The notes: generated by a model from the letters alone, not told the origin. A stretch of 64,000 nt of DNA from Aalborgiella sp040079635 (GCA_040079635.1 JBEBJY010000002.1:1-64000); one strand, 5' to 3'. Positions 19,110 to 27,877 are shown, counted from the first letter of the stretch. A program made the numbers and translations.

Positions 19110-19811
19110 ATGTTTTTAATATCGCGTCATCGTTTGGCACTGTCCAGCTTAGCCCTTGCAGCACTCACCGCATGCGGTGGCGGCAGCTCAGACCCAGCAA
19201 CACCAGCAGCAACAGAAGCAGCAACAGCAACAGAAACAGCAGCGCTTACCTGCATCCAACCCGCTTACCCAAGCACGGGTTATAGCCAAGTCTTCAAAGG
19301 TTGCGACGCAGCCAATGTTGCCACCTACTACGCGAAAGACGAATGCGTACGCGACAACGTGTCTGGCTTGATTTGGCAAGGCCAAACCGCCGCAGGTACG
19401 ACTATACGCTCCAACGATGAATACAAAACTAACCTCGACAGCACTACAGAGCTACAAAAACGGTACTACACCACCCCTCAATTCAGTGTACCTACAGATG
19501 AAGAGGTCAATTCCAAAGGCAACTCAATAGGCTTTAAAAATGCCATCAATGCCAGCAAGCTATGCGGCTCAGGCGCTTGGCGCTTGCCAACCAAAGACGA
19601 GTTGTTAGGTATCGTCAAAATCAACAAAACACTCCCCTCAATTGATACTGACTGGTTTCCAAACACACCTAGGAATGGCTTTTACTGGAGTGCTTCGCCA
19701 TACGAGGGCTACGCCTACTTCGCTTGGGGCGTCTCTTTCAACTATGGCAACGCCAACTACGACAGCCGTGTCAACCGCAGCGACAACAAGCTTGTCCGTT
19801 TGGTGCGGTAG
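19110..19811 (+). CDS. DUF1566 (Lcl-like) lipoprotein
   Basis: 233-aa lipoprotein. A signal sequence with lipobox LTAC (Cys22) is followed by a low-complexity Ala/Thr/Glu stretch (TPAATEAATATETAA) encoded by imperfect CAGCAA/ACAGAA repeats. The DUF1566 domain then carries SGLIWQG, CGSGAWRLPTKDELL, GFYWSASPY and a C-terminal VRLVR. This domain is usually extracellular, as in Legionella collagen-like protein. Its ligand is unknown. It is monocistronic. Confidence 0.85.
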   Translation: MFLISRHRLALSSLALAALTACGGGSSDPATPAATEAATATETAALTCIQPAYPSTGYSQVFKGCDAANVATYYAKDECVRDNVSGLIWQGQTAAGTTIRSNDEYKTNLDSTTELQKRYYTTPQFSVPTDEEVNSKGNSIGFKNAINASKLCGSGAWRLPTKDELLGIVKINKTLPSIDTDWFPNTPRNGFYWSASPYEGYAYFAWGVSFNYGNANYDSRVNRSDNKLVRLVR

Positions 19812-19880
19812 TTGAACGCTGCGACGGGGTAGTTTCTTTCGACTCGAACAAAATTGTGCGCCAGCGCGGTGGGTAATTTT

Positions 19881-19922
19881 CAGGAGAAAAATATGGCTCT
19901 AGCCAGCGTATTTATTGCCTGA
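19881..19922 (+). other. Strong RBS plus 9-codon ORF running into a repeat copy
   Basis: CAGGAG (19881-19886), then ATG at 19893 gives MALASVFIA and a TGA at 19920. The last seven codons are the dispersed-element core. It may be the start of a gene cut off when the element arrived, or a leader mini-ORF; no downstream gene continues it. Confidence 0.4.
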
Positions 19923-19945
19923 GTAGCTATTATAAATATAGCAAA
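19895..19945 (+). repeat. Dispersed palindromic element, copy 4 (intergenic)
   Basis: CTAGCCAGCGTATTTATTGCCTGA, then TAGCTATTATAAATATAGCAAA. It lies between the convergent DUF1566 and hydrolase genes and keeps the TGA after GCC. Confidence 0.9.
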
Positions 19946-19952
19946 TTTTCCT

Positions 19953-20759
19953 CTAAAGCATTGATTTAATAGCTGCATCAATAGCTGCTGCCGTCTCTAC
20001 CGGCAATTCCATAGGGAACAAATGCGAGCCAGGCAGCATCTGAATGTGGCCTTTGGCGAGCTTGTTGGTCATGGTCATGCCCACTTGCTGCATTTCTAGG
20101 GATGCTTCGCCACCAATAAAAGCCACAGGGCATTGCAAAGGGTGGCGTTTGATAAGGCGGTCTAGGTTGTGGGGCAGGGTGTTGTAAAACGCGGTTTCAA
20201 TGGCGCGGTCAAAACTCAGCACACGTTTGCCGGTTTTTGCATCATCGTGCGTGCAGTGCGTGATGTAGTCTTGCAGCATCTGCGGATGCCACTTGGCAAA
20301 CGCCTTTTTACTGGCAAAGTGCGCCAAAGCTGCATCGGCGCTGTCCCAACTGTAGCGGCGGTTTTGGCTGATTTTGCCAGGTGAAATCGAACCTACGAGC
20401 TGCGTTACCTTCGCAAATTGCAAAGTCTTTGCCCGCCAGCCGCCCAAAATGGGAGAATCCAGCAGCACCACGCCACGCGATAACTCGGGGTGTTTGCAAC
20501 TGGTCATCAAGCTTAAAAACCCACCTAATGAGTGACCAACCAAAAAGGCAGGTTCGCCAGCTTTTTGTACTTCAACGTCTGCAAACTGCGCCAGCTCCTT
20601 GGCAATGTGCGGCCAGTTGCTGGTGACGGGTAATTGTGGGTTGTGACCAAACTTTTCTAAAGCTTTGACGGTGTGTCCACGCGCACGCATGCTACGAAAT
20701 AGCACGCCATATGTTCCTGCGGGGAAGCTGTTGGCGTGCGAGAAAATAATCAATGCCAT
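19953..20759 (-). CDS. Alpha/beta hydrolase
   Basis: 268-aa alpha/beta-hydrolase fold protein. It starts with the oxyanion-region motif IIFSHANSFPAGTY, has the nucleophile elbow VGHSLGGF (Ser near residue 76), and a late His in PGSHLFPME. An acidic partner is probably in the AFIGGEASLEM region. Esterase or lipase-like activity is likely; substrate unknown. It is last in a run of minus-strand genes that begins with the inositol-phosphatase gene at 25299. Confidence 0.87.
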   Translation of the reverse strand: MALIIFSHANSFPAGTYGVLFRSMRARGHTVKALEKFGHNPQLPVTSNWPHIAKELAQFADVEVQKAGEPAFLVGHSLGGFLSLMTSCKHPELSRGVVLLDSPILGGWRAKTLQFAKVTQLVGSISPGKISQNRRYSWDSADAALAHFASKKAFAKWHPQMLQDYITHCTHDDAKTGKRVLSFDRAIETAFYNTLPHNLDRLIKRHPLQCPVAFIGGEASLEMQQVGMTMTNKLAKGHIQMLPGSHLFPMELPVETAAAIDAAIKSML

Positions 20760-20788
20760 AAATGAATCCGTAAATACGATTGAAGGTC

Positions 20789-20852
20789 GTCATTCCCGCG
20801 AAGGCGGGAATCCACAAGCACCACCATGGATTCCCGCCTTCGCGGGAATGAC
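20789..20852. repeat. REP-like inverted pair (ATTCCCGCGAAGGCGGGAAT)
   Basis: GTCATTCCCGCGAAGGCGGG... at 20789-20814 and its exact reverse complement at 20827-20852 form a 26-bp-arm stem with a 12-nt loop. This repeat type is widespread in proteobacteria. It lies between the Anbu and hydrolase genes, where it may end or stabilise the Anbu transcript. Confidence 0.9.
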
Positions 20853-20863
20853 AAGATGTGATG

Positions 20864-21691
20864 TCAAATCAGCTTTTCGCTTGGATTGCTGATTTTTTTC
20901 AGCGGTAAGCTGCGTACCGTAGCAACACGCAGTGGGATTTCAGTTTTACCGCCATTCCACATCGGGTCTTCAATGCTGTCAAACACCTCGCGCAGACGCT
21001 GCCCCCAGGTGTTGTGCAGCATTTTGAAATAGGGGTTGTTCTCATCAATGCAAACCACTTTGTCGGTTTGAAATTTGTCCGCTTCATACACCACCAAATC
21101 CAAAGGCAAACCGACAGACAGGTTGGACTTGAGCGTGGAATCCATGGACACCAGCGCGCACTTGGCAGCTTCGTCCAAGGGGGTGGTTGGGGTGATTACC
21201 CTGTCCAGCACGGGTTTGCCGTATTTGGATTCACCGACTTGAAAATACGGTGTCTCTGGCGTGGCTTCAATGAAGTTACCCGCTGAATAGACTTGAAACA
21301 AGCGCATCGCTTCGCCTTTGATTTGCCCGCCAAGCACCATAGACACGTTGAATTCGACACCCGCCATACGCAATGATTCTGCATCGCGCTCATACACGCG
21401 GCGAATCGCTGCGCCCAGCACGCGGGCTGCGTCGAACATGCTTTTAGCGTTCCAGATAGTGATGGGCTCGCTGTCAGGCGTGTCTTTGAGTTGTTCGATT
21501 TGCAGGATTTCACGCACCGATTGCGAAATCGACAAATTACCCGCCGACAGCAGCACCATGAAGCGGTCCTGCGGCTTCTCGTACACGATCATTTTGCGGA
21601 AAGTGCTGATTTGGTCTAAGCCAGCGTTGGTGCGGGAGTCTGATAAAAAAACCAGACCGGCGTTGAGTTTGATGGCGACGCAATATGTCAT
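20864..21691 (-). CDS. Proteasome-type protease Anbu
   Basis: 275-aa Ntn-hydrolase fold protein of the Anbu (ancestral beta-subunit) family. The family opening MTYCVAIKLNAGLVFLSDSRTNAGLDQISTFRKM is recognisable, with the nucleophilic Thr of classic proteasomes replaced by other N-terminal residues. In many genomes Anbu clusters with transglutaminase-like and ATP-grasp genes; none is present here, where mutS precedes it. A peptidase role is not firmly established. It is about 25-30 residues longer than many members at the C-terminus. Confidence 0.88.
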   Translation of the reverse strand: MTYCVAIKLNAGLVFLSDSRTNAGLDQISTFRKMIVYEKPQDRFMVLLSAGNLSISQSVREILQIEQLKDTPDSEPITIWNAKSMFDAARVLGAAIRRVYERDAESLRMAGVEFNVSMVLGGQIKGEAMRLFQVYSAGNFIEATPETPYFQVGESKYGKPVLDRVITPTTPLDEAAKCALVSMDSTLKSNLSVGLPLDLVVYEADKFQTDKVVCIDENNPYFKMLHNTWGQRLREVFDSIEDPMWNGGKTEIPLRVATVRSLPLKKISNPSEKLI

Positions 21692-21744
21692 AAAAATATC
21701 AAAAGAAGATTCAAAAAAGGTTCAAAAATGAATGAGAAAACAGA

Positions 21745-24393
21745 TCAGAGCAACTTTTTCAGCGAATACAAGGCTTCAAGCGCCTCTTTGGGGCTCAAAT
21801 TGTCTGGATTCAGGGCGGTTAAAGCTGATTCTAAAGCGCTGGAGGTTTCAGTCTCCAAGGCCGCAGGTACGTTGAACAGATCAACCTGTGCCTGCGATTC
21901 TGACTGCTTGGACTCTAAAGCTTGCAGTGCATGCCGTGCGTGGTTTAACACCGGCGTTGGAATGCCCGCCAGTTTGGCGACGGCGACACCAAAGCTGCGG
22001 CTGGCGGGGCCGGGCTCGATTTCATGCAAAAACACAATGTCCGCGCCTGATTCTGCCGCGCTCACATGAACGTTAACTGCGCCGTGGTGCTCTGCGGGGA
22101 ACTGCGTTAGCTCAAAATAATGTGTGGCAAACAGCGTGAACGCTTGCGTTTTGTCATGCAAATGCGCCGCTATGCCACTGGCCAGTGCCAAACCATCAAA
22201 CGTGGAAGTACCGCGACCGATTTCATCCATCAGCACCAGCGAATAGGGCGTGGCACTGTGCAGAATTTGCGCAGCCTCGGTCATCTCCAGCATGAAGGTG
22301 GATTGCGCGTTAGCCAAATCATCCGCCGCGCCAATGCGGGTGTGGATAGCGTCAATTGGCCCAAGTCGGCAACTCGCAGCGGGCACATAGCTGCCCATGC
22401 TGGCCAAGAGCACAATCAGCGCGACTTGCCGCATATAGGTCGATTTACCGCCCATGTTGGGGCCGGTGATGATCTGCATGCGCTGTTTGTGACCCAGCGC
22501 GGTGTCGTTGGCAATAAACGCCGCGCTTGATGTTTCTGCCAGTCGCGCTTGTACGACAGGGTGACGACCTTGAACGATGTCTATACACGGCTCACGCACA
22601 AACTGCGGCGCACACCAGCCCAGCGTCAGCGCCCGCTCGGTCAGCGCACACAGTGCGTCCAGCGTAGCGATAGATTTGGCGAGTTGTGACAGCGGGGAGA
22701 TGAAGGCTTGCAGCTCGTCCAGTACCCCTTCAAACAACCATTTTTCCCGCGCCAGCGCTCGGTCTTGGGCGCTCAGAGCCTTGTCTTCAAAAGCTTTCAG
22801 CTCGGGGGTGATGAAGCGCTCGGCATTCTTCAGCGTCTGGCGGCGGCGGTAGTCGGCGGGTACTTTGTCGGCCTGGCCGGTGCTGACTTCGATGTAAAAG
22901 CCATGCACTTTGTTGAACTGCACCCGCAGCGTAGCGATGCCAGTGCGGGCTTTTTCGCGGGTTTCCAAATCGAGCAAAAAGGCGTCGCAGTTCTCGGCAA
23001 TGGCGCGCAACTCGTCCAAGTCGGCGTCAAAACCAGAGGCAATCACGCCGCCGTCGCGAATCATGGCGGATGGCTCAGGCAGGATGGCGCGTTGCAGTAG
23101 TTCAGCGCAGGCGGGCGGGGCTTCAAGCTTGTTGGCGATTTTGACGAGCAGATTGGCTGAATTTTGATCAAATCCCTCCAAATCATCCTCTAAATCAGGT
23201 GTTAAATCAGCATGTAGCCGGCGTATTTGTTGCCTGAGTAGCTCTGATTTTTGTAGCGTATTAACCAGTCCTACCAGCTCCCGTGGCCGCACCTGGCGCA
23301 GCGCAATACGGGCGGTGATGCGCTCCACATCGGCACTGCCTTTGAGAGCGAGGCGCAGAGCCTGCCACGATTGGCTGGCTTGCAAGGTCGCAATCGCATC
23401 CAGCCTTTGCGCGGCAACGGTGCGGTCGCGCAAGGGGGTGAGCAACCAAGCTTTCAGTAAGCGGCTGCCCATGCCCGTCATGCAGGTGTCCAGCAGCGAA
23501 AACAGCGTGGGCGAGTCCTCACCGCGCAGCGTTTGCGTCAACTCCAGATTGCGCCGCGTCGTGGGTGGCATATCGATCAGCGCATCGCTCTTTTGCACGA
23601 CGATGCTTTGCAAATGGGTTAGTACCCGTCCCTGCGTGTGCTCGGCATAGGCCATCAGCGCACTGGCGGCGGCGTGGGCTTGCGTCAAAGTCTCGGCATT
23701 CCAGCTCGCTAGACTCGCGGCTTTGAAGAGTTCCAGCAGCTTGCGCTGCCCCAAAGCAGCGTCAAACTGCCATTCGGCGCGGCGGGTGAGGTTGAATTTT
23801 GCTGTGCTGTTTTGCTGCGCGTTTTTGAGAGTCGCTTCAAACTTGGTCGTCACATCGGCGCTGAACAGCAACTCGCTGGGTGCGATGCGGGTGATCCAGT
23901 TCGTCAATTCGTCTGGTGCGCATTCTGCCAAATGGATTTCGCCCTGCATGACGCTGAGCCAGGCTAATCCGCAAGCATTGCGCGCGCCTTGGTGCACCGC
24001 TAGCAGCACAGATTCGGTCTTGTCACTCAACAGCGCGCTGTCAGTCAATGTGCCGGGGGTGATGATGCGCACCACTTTGCGCTCGACCGGGCCTTTGCCG
24101 GTGACTTCGCCAATCTGCTCACAAATCGCCACCGATTCGCCCAGCTTGATGAGCTTGGCCAGGTAGCTTTCAATCGCATGAAACGGCACACCCGCCATAG
24201 CAATCGGCTTGCCGCCAGAATTGCCGCGCGCAGTGAGGGTGATGTCCAGCAGCCGTGCGGCCTTCTCGGCATCGTCAAAAAACAGCTCGTAAAAGTCGCC
24301 CATGCGGTACAGCACCAGCGTGGTCGGGTACTCGGCCTTGATGGCCAAGTATTGCTGCATCATCGGGGTATGACTGCTGAGGTCGGCTGACAC
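21745..24393 (-). CDS. mutS: DNA mismatch repair ATPase MutS
   Basis: 882-aa mismatch-recognition protein. The N-terminal mismatch-binding Phe motif is in YRMGDFYELF. Then come connector and lever domains, Walker A GPNMGGKST and the downstream LVLMDEIGRGTSTFDGLALA and FATHYFELT blocks. A short C-terminal dimerisation tail ends in ALEALYSLKKLL. In the lever region a copy of the dispersed element is translated as KSELLRQQIRRLHAD, followed by an acidic LTPDLEDDLEGFDQ stretch. This section looks longer than in other MutS proteins (from memory). The ATG at 24393 is the family start. Confidence 0.96.
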   Translation of the reverse strand: MSADLSSHTPMMQQYLAIKAEYPTTLVLYRMGDFYELFFDDAEKAARLLDITLTARGNSGGKPIAMAGVPFHAIESYLAKLIKLGESVAICEQIGEVTGKGPVERKVVRIITPGTLTDSALLSDKTESVLLAVHQGARNACGLAWLSVMQGEIHLAECAPDELTNWITRIAPSELLFSADVTTKFEATLKNAQQNSTAKFNLTRRAEWQFDAALGQRKLLELFKAASLASWNAETLTQAHAAASALMAYAEHTQGRVLTHLQSIVVQKSDALIDMPPTTRRNLELTQTLRGEDSPTLFSLLDTCMTGMGSRLLKAWLLTPLRDRTVAAQRLDAIATLQASQSWQALRLALKGSADVERITARIALRQVRPRELVGLVNTLQKSELLRQQIRRLHADLTPDLEDDLEGFDQNSANLLVKIANKLEAPPACAELLQRAILPEPSAMIRDGGVIASGFDADLDELRAIAENCDAFLLDLETREKARTGIATLRVQFNKVHGFYIEVSTGQADKVPADYRRRQTLKNAERFITPELKAFEDKALSAQDRALAREKWLFEGVLDELQAFISPLSQLAKSIATLDALCALTERALTLGWCAPQFVREPCIDIVQGRHPVVQARLAETSSAAFIANDTALGHKQRMQIITGPNMGGKSTYMRQVALIVLLASMGSYVPAASCRLGPIDAIHTRIGAADDLANAQSTFMLEMTEAAQILHSATPYSLVLMDEIGRGTSTFDGLALASGIAAHLHDKTQAFTLFATHYFELTQFPAEHHGAVNVHVSAAESGADIVFLHEIEPGPASRSFGVAVAKLAGIPTPVLNHARHALQALESKQSESQAQVDLFNVPAALETETSSALESALTALNPDNLSPKEALEALYSLKKLL
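23211..23258 (+). repeat. Dispersed palindromic element, copy 5 (in mutS)
   Basis: GTAGCCGGCGTATTTGTTGCC, then TGAGTAGCT. It is antisense to mutS and read as LLRQQIRRLHAD. The TTGTTGCC variant turns what would be a TAA stop in this frame (consensus TTATTGCC) into CAA. Confidence 0.85.
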
Positions 24394-24432
24394 GCTACAA
24401 ACCAGCTTCAGTGATTGTTTAAACTCTGTGAG

Positions 24433-25299
24433 TTATTTTTGAGCGCGTTTCAAGCTCAAAGACTGCCGCACAGCCGCTTTTTCACCAGCTGTCGCAAACT
24501 GGCTGTACTTGCCCAAAAGCGATGCCATTTGCGCATAAACACGCGGTGTCGCTGCCATGCATTCGCCAGTTTCCAAGAAATCGGCTTCACCAGAGAAATT
24601 GCCCACCAAACCGCCAGCTTCTTGTATGAGCAATGATCCTGCAGCCACGTCCCACGGCTTTAAGTTGGCTTCAAAAAAGCCATCGGTAAAACCAGCGGCA
24701 ACATAAGCCAAATCCAACGCAGCAGCACCCGGGCGGCGCACGCCAGCGCATTTGGGCATCACGTCGCCCAGCATGCTCAAATATTTTGGTAAATTGTCGC
24801 CCGCGCGGTAAGGGAAGCCGGTTGAGATCAGGCATTCTTCCATGTGGATGCGCTTGCTCACGCGGATGCGCCTGTCGTTCATGTACGCGCCACGGCCTTT
24901 GGTGGCGGTGAACAGGTCATTGCGGGTGGGGTCATAGACGACAGCCTGTTCGATTTTGCCTTTCACTGCCAAAGCGATGCTGACGCAATACACGGGCAAG
25001 CCGTGGATGAAATTGGTAGTGCCGTCCAGCGGGTCGATGATCCATACAAACTCAGAGTCCTGCGCACCATATTCAGTGCCAGACTCTTCCGCCCAAATAC
25101 CATGGCCTGGGTAGGCTGTGAGCAGCGTCTCGATGATGGTTTTTTCACAAGCCACATCGACCTCGGTCACGAAGTCATTGACTTGCTTGCTAGAGACGCG
25201 CACCGACTCAATATCCAGCGCAGCGCGGTTGATAAGGGAGCCAGCAGCACGAGCAGCCTTGACGGCCACGTTGATCATGGGGTGTAAATTGGGCGACAT
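24433..25299 (-). CDS. suhB: Inositol monophosphatase family protein
   Basis: 288-aa Mg-dependent, Li-sensitive phosphatase fold. Metal-binding motifs: EESG (WAEESGTEYG), WIIDPLDGTTNFIHG and KPWDVAAGSLLIQEAGG. It hydrolyses inositol-1-phosphate or related sugar phosphates; the E. coli homologue SuhB also joins rRNA antitermination complexes. The C-terminal ~25 residues are basic and variable. It lies upstream of mutS on the same strand with a 39-bp gap and is divergent from trmJ. Confidence 0.92.
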   Translation of the reverse strand: MSPNLHPMINVAVKAARAAGSLINRAALDIESVRVSSKQVNDFVTEVDVACEKTIIETLLTAYPGHGIWAEESGTEYGAQDSEFVWIIDPLDGTTNFIHGLPVYCVSIALAVKGKIEQAVVYDPTRNDLFTATKGRGAYMNDRRIRVSKRIHMEECLISTGFPYRAGDNLPKYLSMLGDVMPKCAGVRRPGAAALDLAYVAAGFTDGFFEANLKPWDVAAGSLLIQEAGGLVGNFSGEADFLETGECMAATPRVYAQMASLLGKYSQFATAGEKAAVRQSLSLKRAQK

Positions 25300-25456
25300 A
25301 AGTTGTAGTGAAGAGCAGATTAGAAGCTACAGCGATGGTAACTTGGCGGGTGAATATTGAACAAGGGATGTGTCAATAAATACAATAGTGCTATTTTAAC
25401 CGCCTAATTTGGTTTTCCTGAGTCTGCCATTTTCGACGTATTCTTCCAAATTCCCC

Positions 25457-26329
25457 ATGAAAACCCGCTTCATCCTAATAAACACCAGCCACGCCGGCAA
25501 TGTGGGCGCTGCCGCCCGTGCTATGAAAACCATGGGGTTCACCGACATGGTGTTGGTCGCCCCGCGCTGGGCGAATGTGCTGCGGCGGGAGGAGACTATT
25601 CAGCGGGCCAGTGGCGCGTTGGACGTGTTGAACAACGCCCGCATCGTTGAAACCTTGGACGAAGCGCTGGACGGCATGACACACCTGTGCGCCACGGCGA
25701 TGACGCCACGCGACTTTGGCCCGCCGACGCGTGGACCGCGTGAGCACTTTGAATTGCTATTAAAAGATGAGCAGTTTAGGGAACAAATACGCCGGCTAGA
25801 GGCTGATTTTCCTCTTAAAACCGATGAATTTACAAATGCTGAGACCGATACCGCAAAAACAGCTTCAGGCATGGGTTTTCTTTTTGGTTCTGAGCGTTTT
25901 GGCATGGCCAATGACGACGTTTACCGCTGCAACGTGGCGTTGAGTATTCCTACGAATCCAAAATTTGGTTCGCTCAACTTGGGTGCTGCGATTCAGCTGA
26001 TTGCCTATGAGTGGCGTATGACGCTGGGCGGTTTTGCGGATTCCGAGAGTGACAACGCCGTTCGCCCTGAGCTTGTCGAAGGGTTGCTGGCTTCGACAAG
26101 CTCAGCCCGAACGGATATTCGGGAGCTGGCCGATGCCGCCCAAGTCACCGGCATGCTGCAGCATTGGGAGAAATCCCTCGCCGACATCGGCTTTTTAGAC
26201 CCTGCCGCACCCAAGAAGCTGATGCCACGGCTGAACCAGCTGTTTAACCGCGCGGCGCTCAGTCCAGAAGAAATCCACATCCTGCGCGGCATTGCCAAAG
26301 CGATGTCGGAAAACGCCAAAAAGCCTTGA
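25457..26329 (+). CDS. trmJ: tRNA (Cm32/Um32) 2'-O-methyltransferase TrmJ carrying two repeat-derived inserts
   Basis: 290-aa SPOUT methyltransferase that 2'-O-methylates position 32 of tRNAs using SAM. Start MKTRFILINTSHAGNVGAAARAMKTMG; SAM-knot motifs are GFLFGSERFGMAN, LSIPTNPKFGSLNLGAA and QLIAYEWR. Two in-frame insertions are visible. Residues ~100-116 (LLLKDEQFREQIRRLEAD) come from a dispersed-element copy, and residues ~201-219 (VRPELVEGLLASTSSARTD) from a full REP-like stem-loop. The upstream extension to 25409 is rejected on homology. The gene is followed closely by cysE. Confidence 0.92.
   Translation: MKTRFILINTSHAGNVGAAARAMKTMGFTDMVLVAPRWANVLRREETIQRASGALDVLNNARIVETLDEALDGMTHLCATAMTPRDFGPPTRGPREHFELLLKDEQFREQIRRLEADFPLKTDEFTNAETDTAKTASGMGFLFGSERFGMANDDVYRCNVALSIPTNPKFGSLNLGAAIQLIAYEWRMTLGGFADSESDNAVRPELVEGLLASTSSARTDIRELADAAQVTGMLQHWEKSLADIGFLDPAAPKKLMPRLNQLFNRAALSPEEIHILRGIAKAMSENAKKP
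25753..25803 (-). repeat. Dispersed palindromic element, copy 6 (in trmJ)
   Basis: TTGCTATTAAAAGATGAGC, then AACAAATACGCCGGCTAGA. It is antisense to trmJ and in the same frame as the mutS copy. It also has AACAAATA instead of AATAAATA, which removes the TAA stop. Confidence 0.85.
26058..26114. repeat. REP-like stem-loop fused in frame into trmJ
   Basis: CCGTTCGCCCTGAGCTTGTC... (26058-26081) pairs with ...GACAAGCTCAGCCCGAACGG (26091-26114) across a 9-nt loop. This is the common TTCGACAAGCTCAG-type repeat. It is translated as VRPELVEG...STSSARTD. Confidence 0.92.
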
Positions 26330-26365
26330 TGAACTTAGTTTGTAAAGATTGTTTAAACTAAGCCT

Positions 26366-27139
26366 ATGTTTTCAAGAATCCGCTCCGACATCCAATGCAT
26401 CCTAGATCGCGACCCCGCCGCCCGCACGCGCTGGGACGTGATCACCAGCTACCCCGGCTTTCACGCCGTGGTCTTGCACCGCTTCGCGCATGGCTGTTGG
26501 AACTTGGGGTTCAAATGGCTGGCTCGCTTCGTTTCCAATTTGTCGCGCATGCTGACGGGTATTGAAATCCACCCAGCCGCCATCGTGGGTGAGCGTGTGT
26601 TTTTCGACCACGCCATGGGTGTCGTCGTAGGTGAAACGGCTGAAATTGGCGATGGTTGCACGATTTACCAAGGCGTCACCTTGGGTGGCACCTCGCTCTA
26701 CAAAGGCGCTAAACGCCACCCGACACTTGGCAAAAATGTGGTCGTCAGCGCTGGCGCCAAGGTTTTGGGCGGCTTTACCGTGGGTGACAACGCCAAAATC
26801 GGTAGTAATGCTGTGGTTATCAAACCCGTGCCCGCTGGTGCGACGGCGGTGGGCATTCCAGCCCGGATTATTTTGAGCAAAGAGGGTGAAAGTGCCGATG
26901 TGGCCACGTCAGACCCCAAATTCAGCGCTTACGGCATCACCAACGAAGACGACCCCGTCAGCCAAGCCCTGCGCGGCTTGGTCAGCAGCGCCACCACGCA
27001 CGACCACCAAATCGCGCTGCTGTGGCAAGCTTTGGAGCAACTCGTACGCACTGGCAAAGTGGGCGATTGTGTGCCTAGCGATGCGTCCCTCAAAGAGTGC
27101 TTTGAGGCGGAGAAGCTGAATCAGTTGATTGGGAAGTAA
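26366..27139 (+). CDS. cysE: Serine O-acetyltransferase
   Basis: 257-aa enzyme making O-acetylserine from serine and acetyl-CoA, the first step of cysteine synthesis. An N-terminal helical part (DPAARTRWDVITSYPGFHAVVLHRFAH) is followed by a left-handed beta-helix of hexapeptide repeats (IHPAAIVGERVFFDHAMGVVVGETAEIGDGCTIYQGVTLGG). The catalytic His lies in FDHAMGVV. The ~65-residue tail beyond the beta-helix (SADVATSDPKFSAYG...) is longer than the feedback-binding tail of E. coli CysE. It is 36 bp after trmJ, as is common in this order. Confidence 0.94.
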   Translation: MFSRIRSDIQCILDRDPAARTRWDVITSYPGFHAVVLHRFAHGCWNLGFKWLARFVSNLSRMLTGIEIHPAAIVGERVFFDHAMGVVVGETAEIGDGCTIYQGVTLGGTSLYKGAKRHPTLGKNVVVSAGAKVLGGFTVGDNAKIGSNAVVIKPVPAGATAVGIPARIILSKEGESADVATSDPKFSAYGITNEDDPVSQALRGLVSSATTHDHQIALLWQALEQLVRTGKVGDCVPSDASLKECFEAEKLNQLIGK

Positions 27140-27142
27140 GGG

Positions 27143-27757
27143 TTATTTGGGAGCACTAATCGCCGCTCTAATGGCAGATTTAGGCCTAAACGCTTTACAA
27201 ATCGCATCATTCGTTTCCATATACGGCCCGCCAATCAGGTCAACGCAGTAGGGTACTGCCGCAAAAATTCCCGCAACCGCCTGCGAGCCATCGGCATTTT
27301 TTAGCCCTTCCAACGTCTCGGCAATCGCTTTGGGTTGACCGGGCAGGTTGATGATCAGGCTGTTGCCGCGAATCACCGCCACCTGCCGCGACAAAATCGC
27401 CGTTGGCACAAATTTCAGGCTGATCTGCCGCATCTGTTCCCCAAACCCCGGCATCTCCTTGTCCGCGACAGCCAACGTCGCCTCCGGCGTCACGTCCCGC
27501 AGCGCAGGCCCCGTGCCACCTGTGGTCAGCACCAGTGAACAGCCCAAATCAACCAATTCCACCAAAGTCGCGATGATTTTGGCGGTTTCATCAGGAATCA
27601 GCCGTGGCTCAAAGGTGATCGGGTTTTGCAGTGCGTTTGTGAGCCAACTTTGCAGCGCAGGCAAGCCTTGGTCCTCATACACCCCCGTAGAAGCGCGGTC
27701 GCTGATGGAGACGATGCCGATTTTGATGGGGTCGTGGGGGTTAGTCGTTGCTATCAT
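27143..27757 (-). CDS. mog: Molybdopterin adenylyltransferase (MogA-like)
   Basis: 204-aa MoCF-fold protein of molybdenum cofactor synthesis; it adenylylates molybdopterin before molybdenum insertion. Motifs: IGIVSISDRASTGVYEDQG, LVLTTGGTGPALRDVTPEATL and LPGQPKAIAETLEGL. The ATG at 27757 is favoured. The frame continues to an ATG at 27790 that lies inside dispersed-element copy 7, so those residues are repeat-derived. No strong ribosome-binding site is seen at either start. It is convergent with cysE, 3 bp apart. Confidence 0.9.
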   Translation of the reverse strand: MIATTNPHDPIKIGIVSISDRASTGVYEDQGLPALQSWLTNALQNPITFEPRLIPDETAKIIATLVELVDLGCSLVLTTGGTGPALRDVTPEATLAVADKEMPGFGEQMRQISLKFVPTAILSRQVAVIRGNSLIINLPGQPKAIAETLEGLKNADGSQAVAGIFAAVPYCVDLIGGPYMETNDAICKAFRPKSAIRAAISAPK

Positions 27758-27780
27758 TTTGTTGATGATTTTTGGGGGGT

Positions 27781-27840
27781 AAATTGGCATCTAGCCGGCG
27801 TATTTGTTGCCTAATTAGCTATTAAATTTATAGTAAATTT
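27781..27840 (+). repeat. Dispersed palindromic element, copy 7 (left flank of islet)
   Basis: GTAAATTGGCATCTAGCCGG at its left end, TATTTGTTGCCTAA, then TAGCTATTAAATTTATAG. It matches copy 8 (28836-28895) at 53 of 59 positions in the same orientation. It keeps the TAA after GCC. Confidence 0.92.
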
Positions 27841-27877
27841 AGCTGCTGAAAACTAATCTAATCAGGTGATTGACACG

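Noticed and set aside
19199..19246. CAGCAA/ACAGAA tract in the DUF1566 gene as a phase-variable repeat
   Set aside because: The units are imperfect and mixed, and the reading frame is intact; slippage is possible but not supported.
25373..25405. Possible decayed element upstream of trmJ (CAATAAATACAATAGTGCTA)
   Set aside because: Short AT-rich match without GCCGGC; too weak to call.
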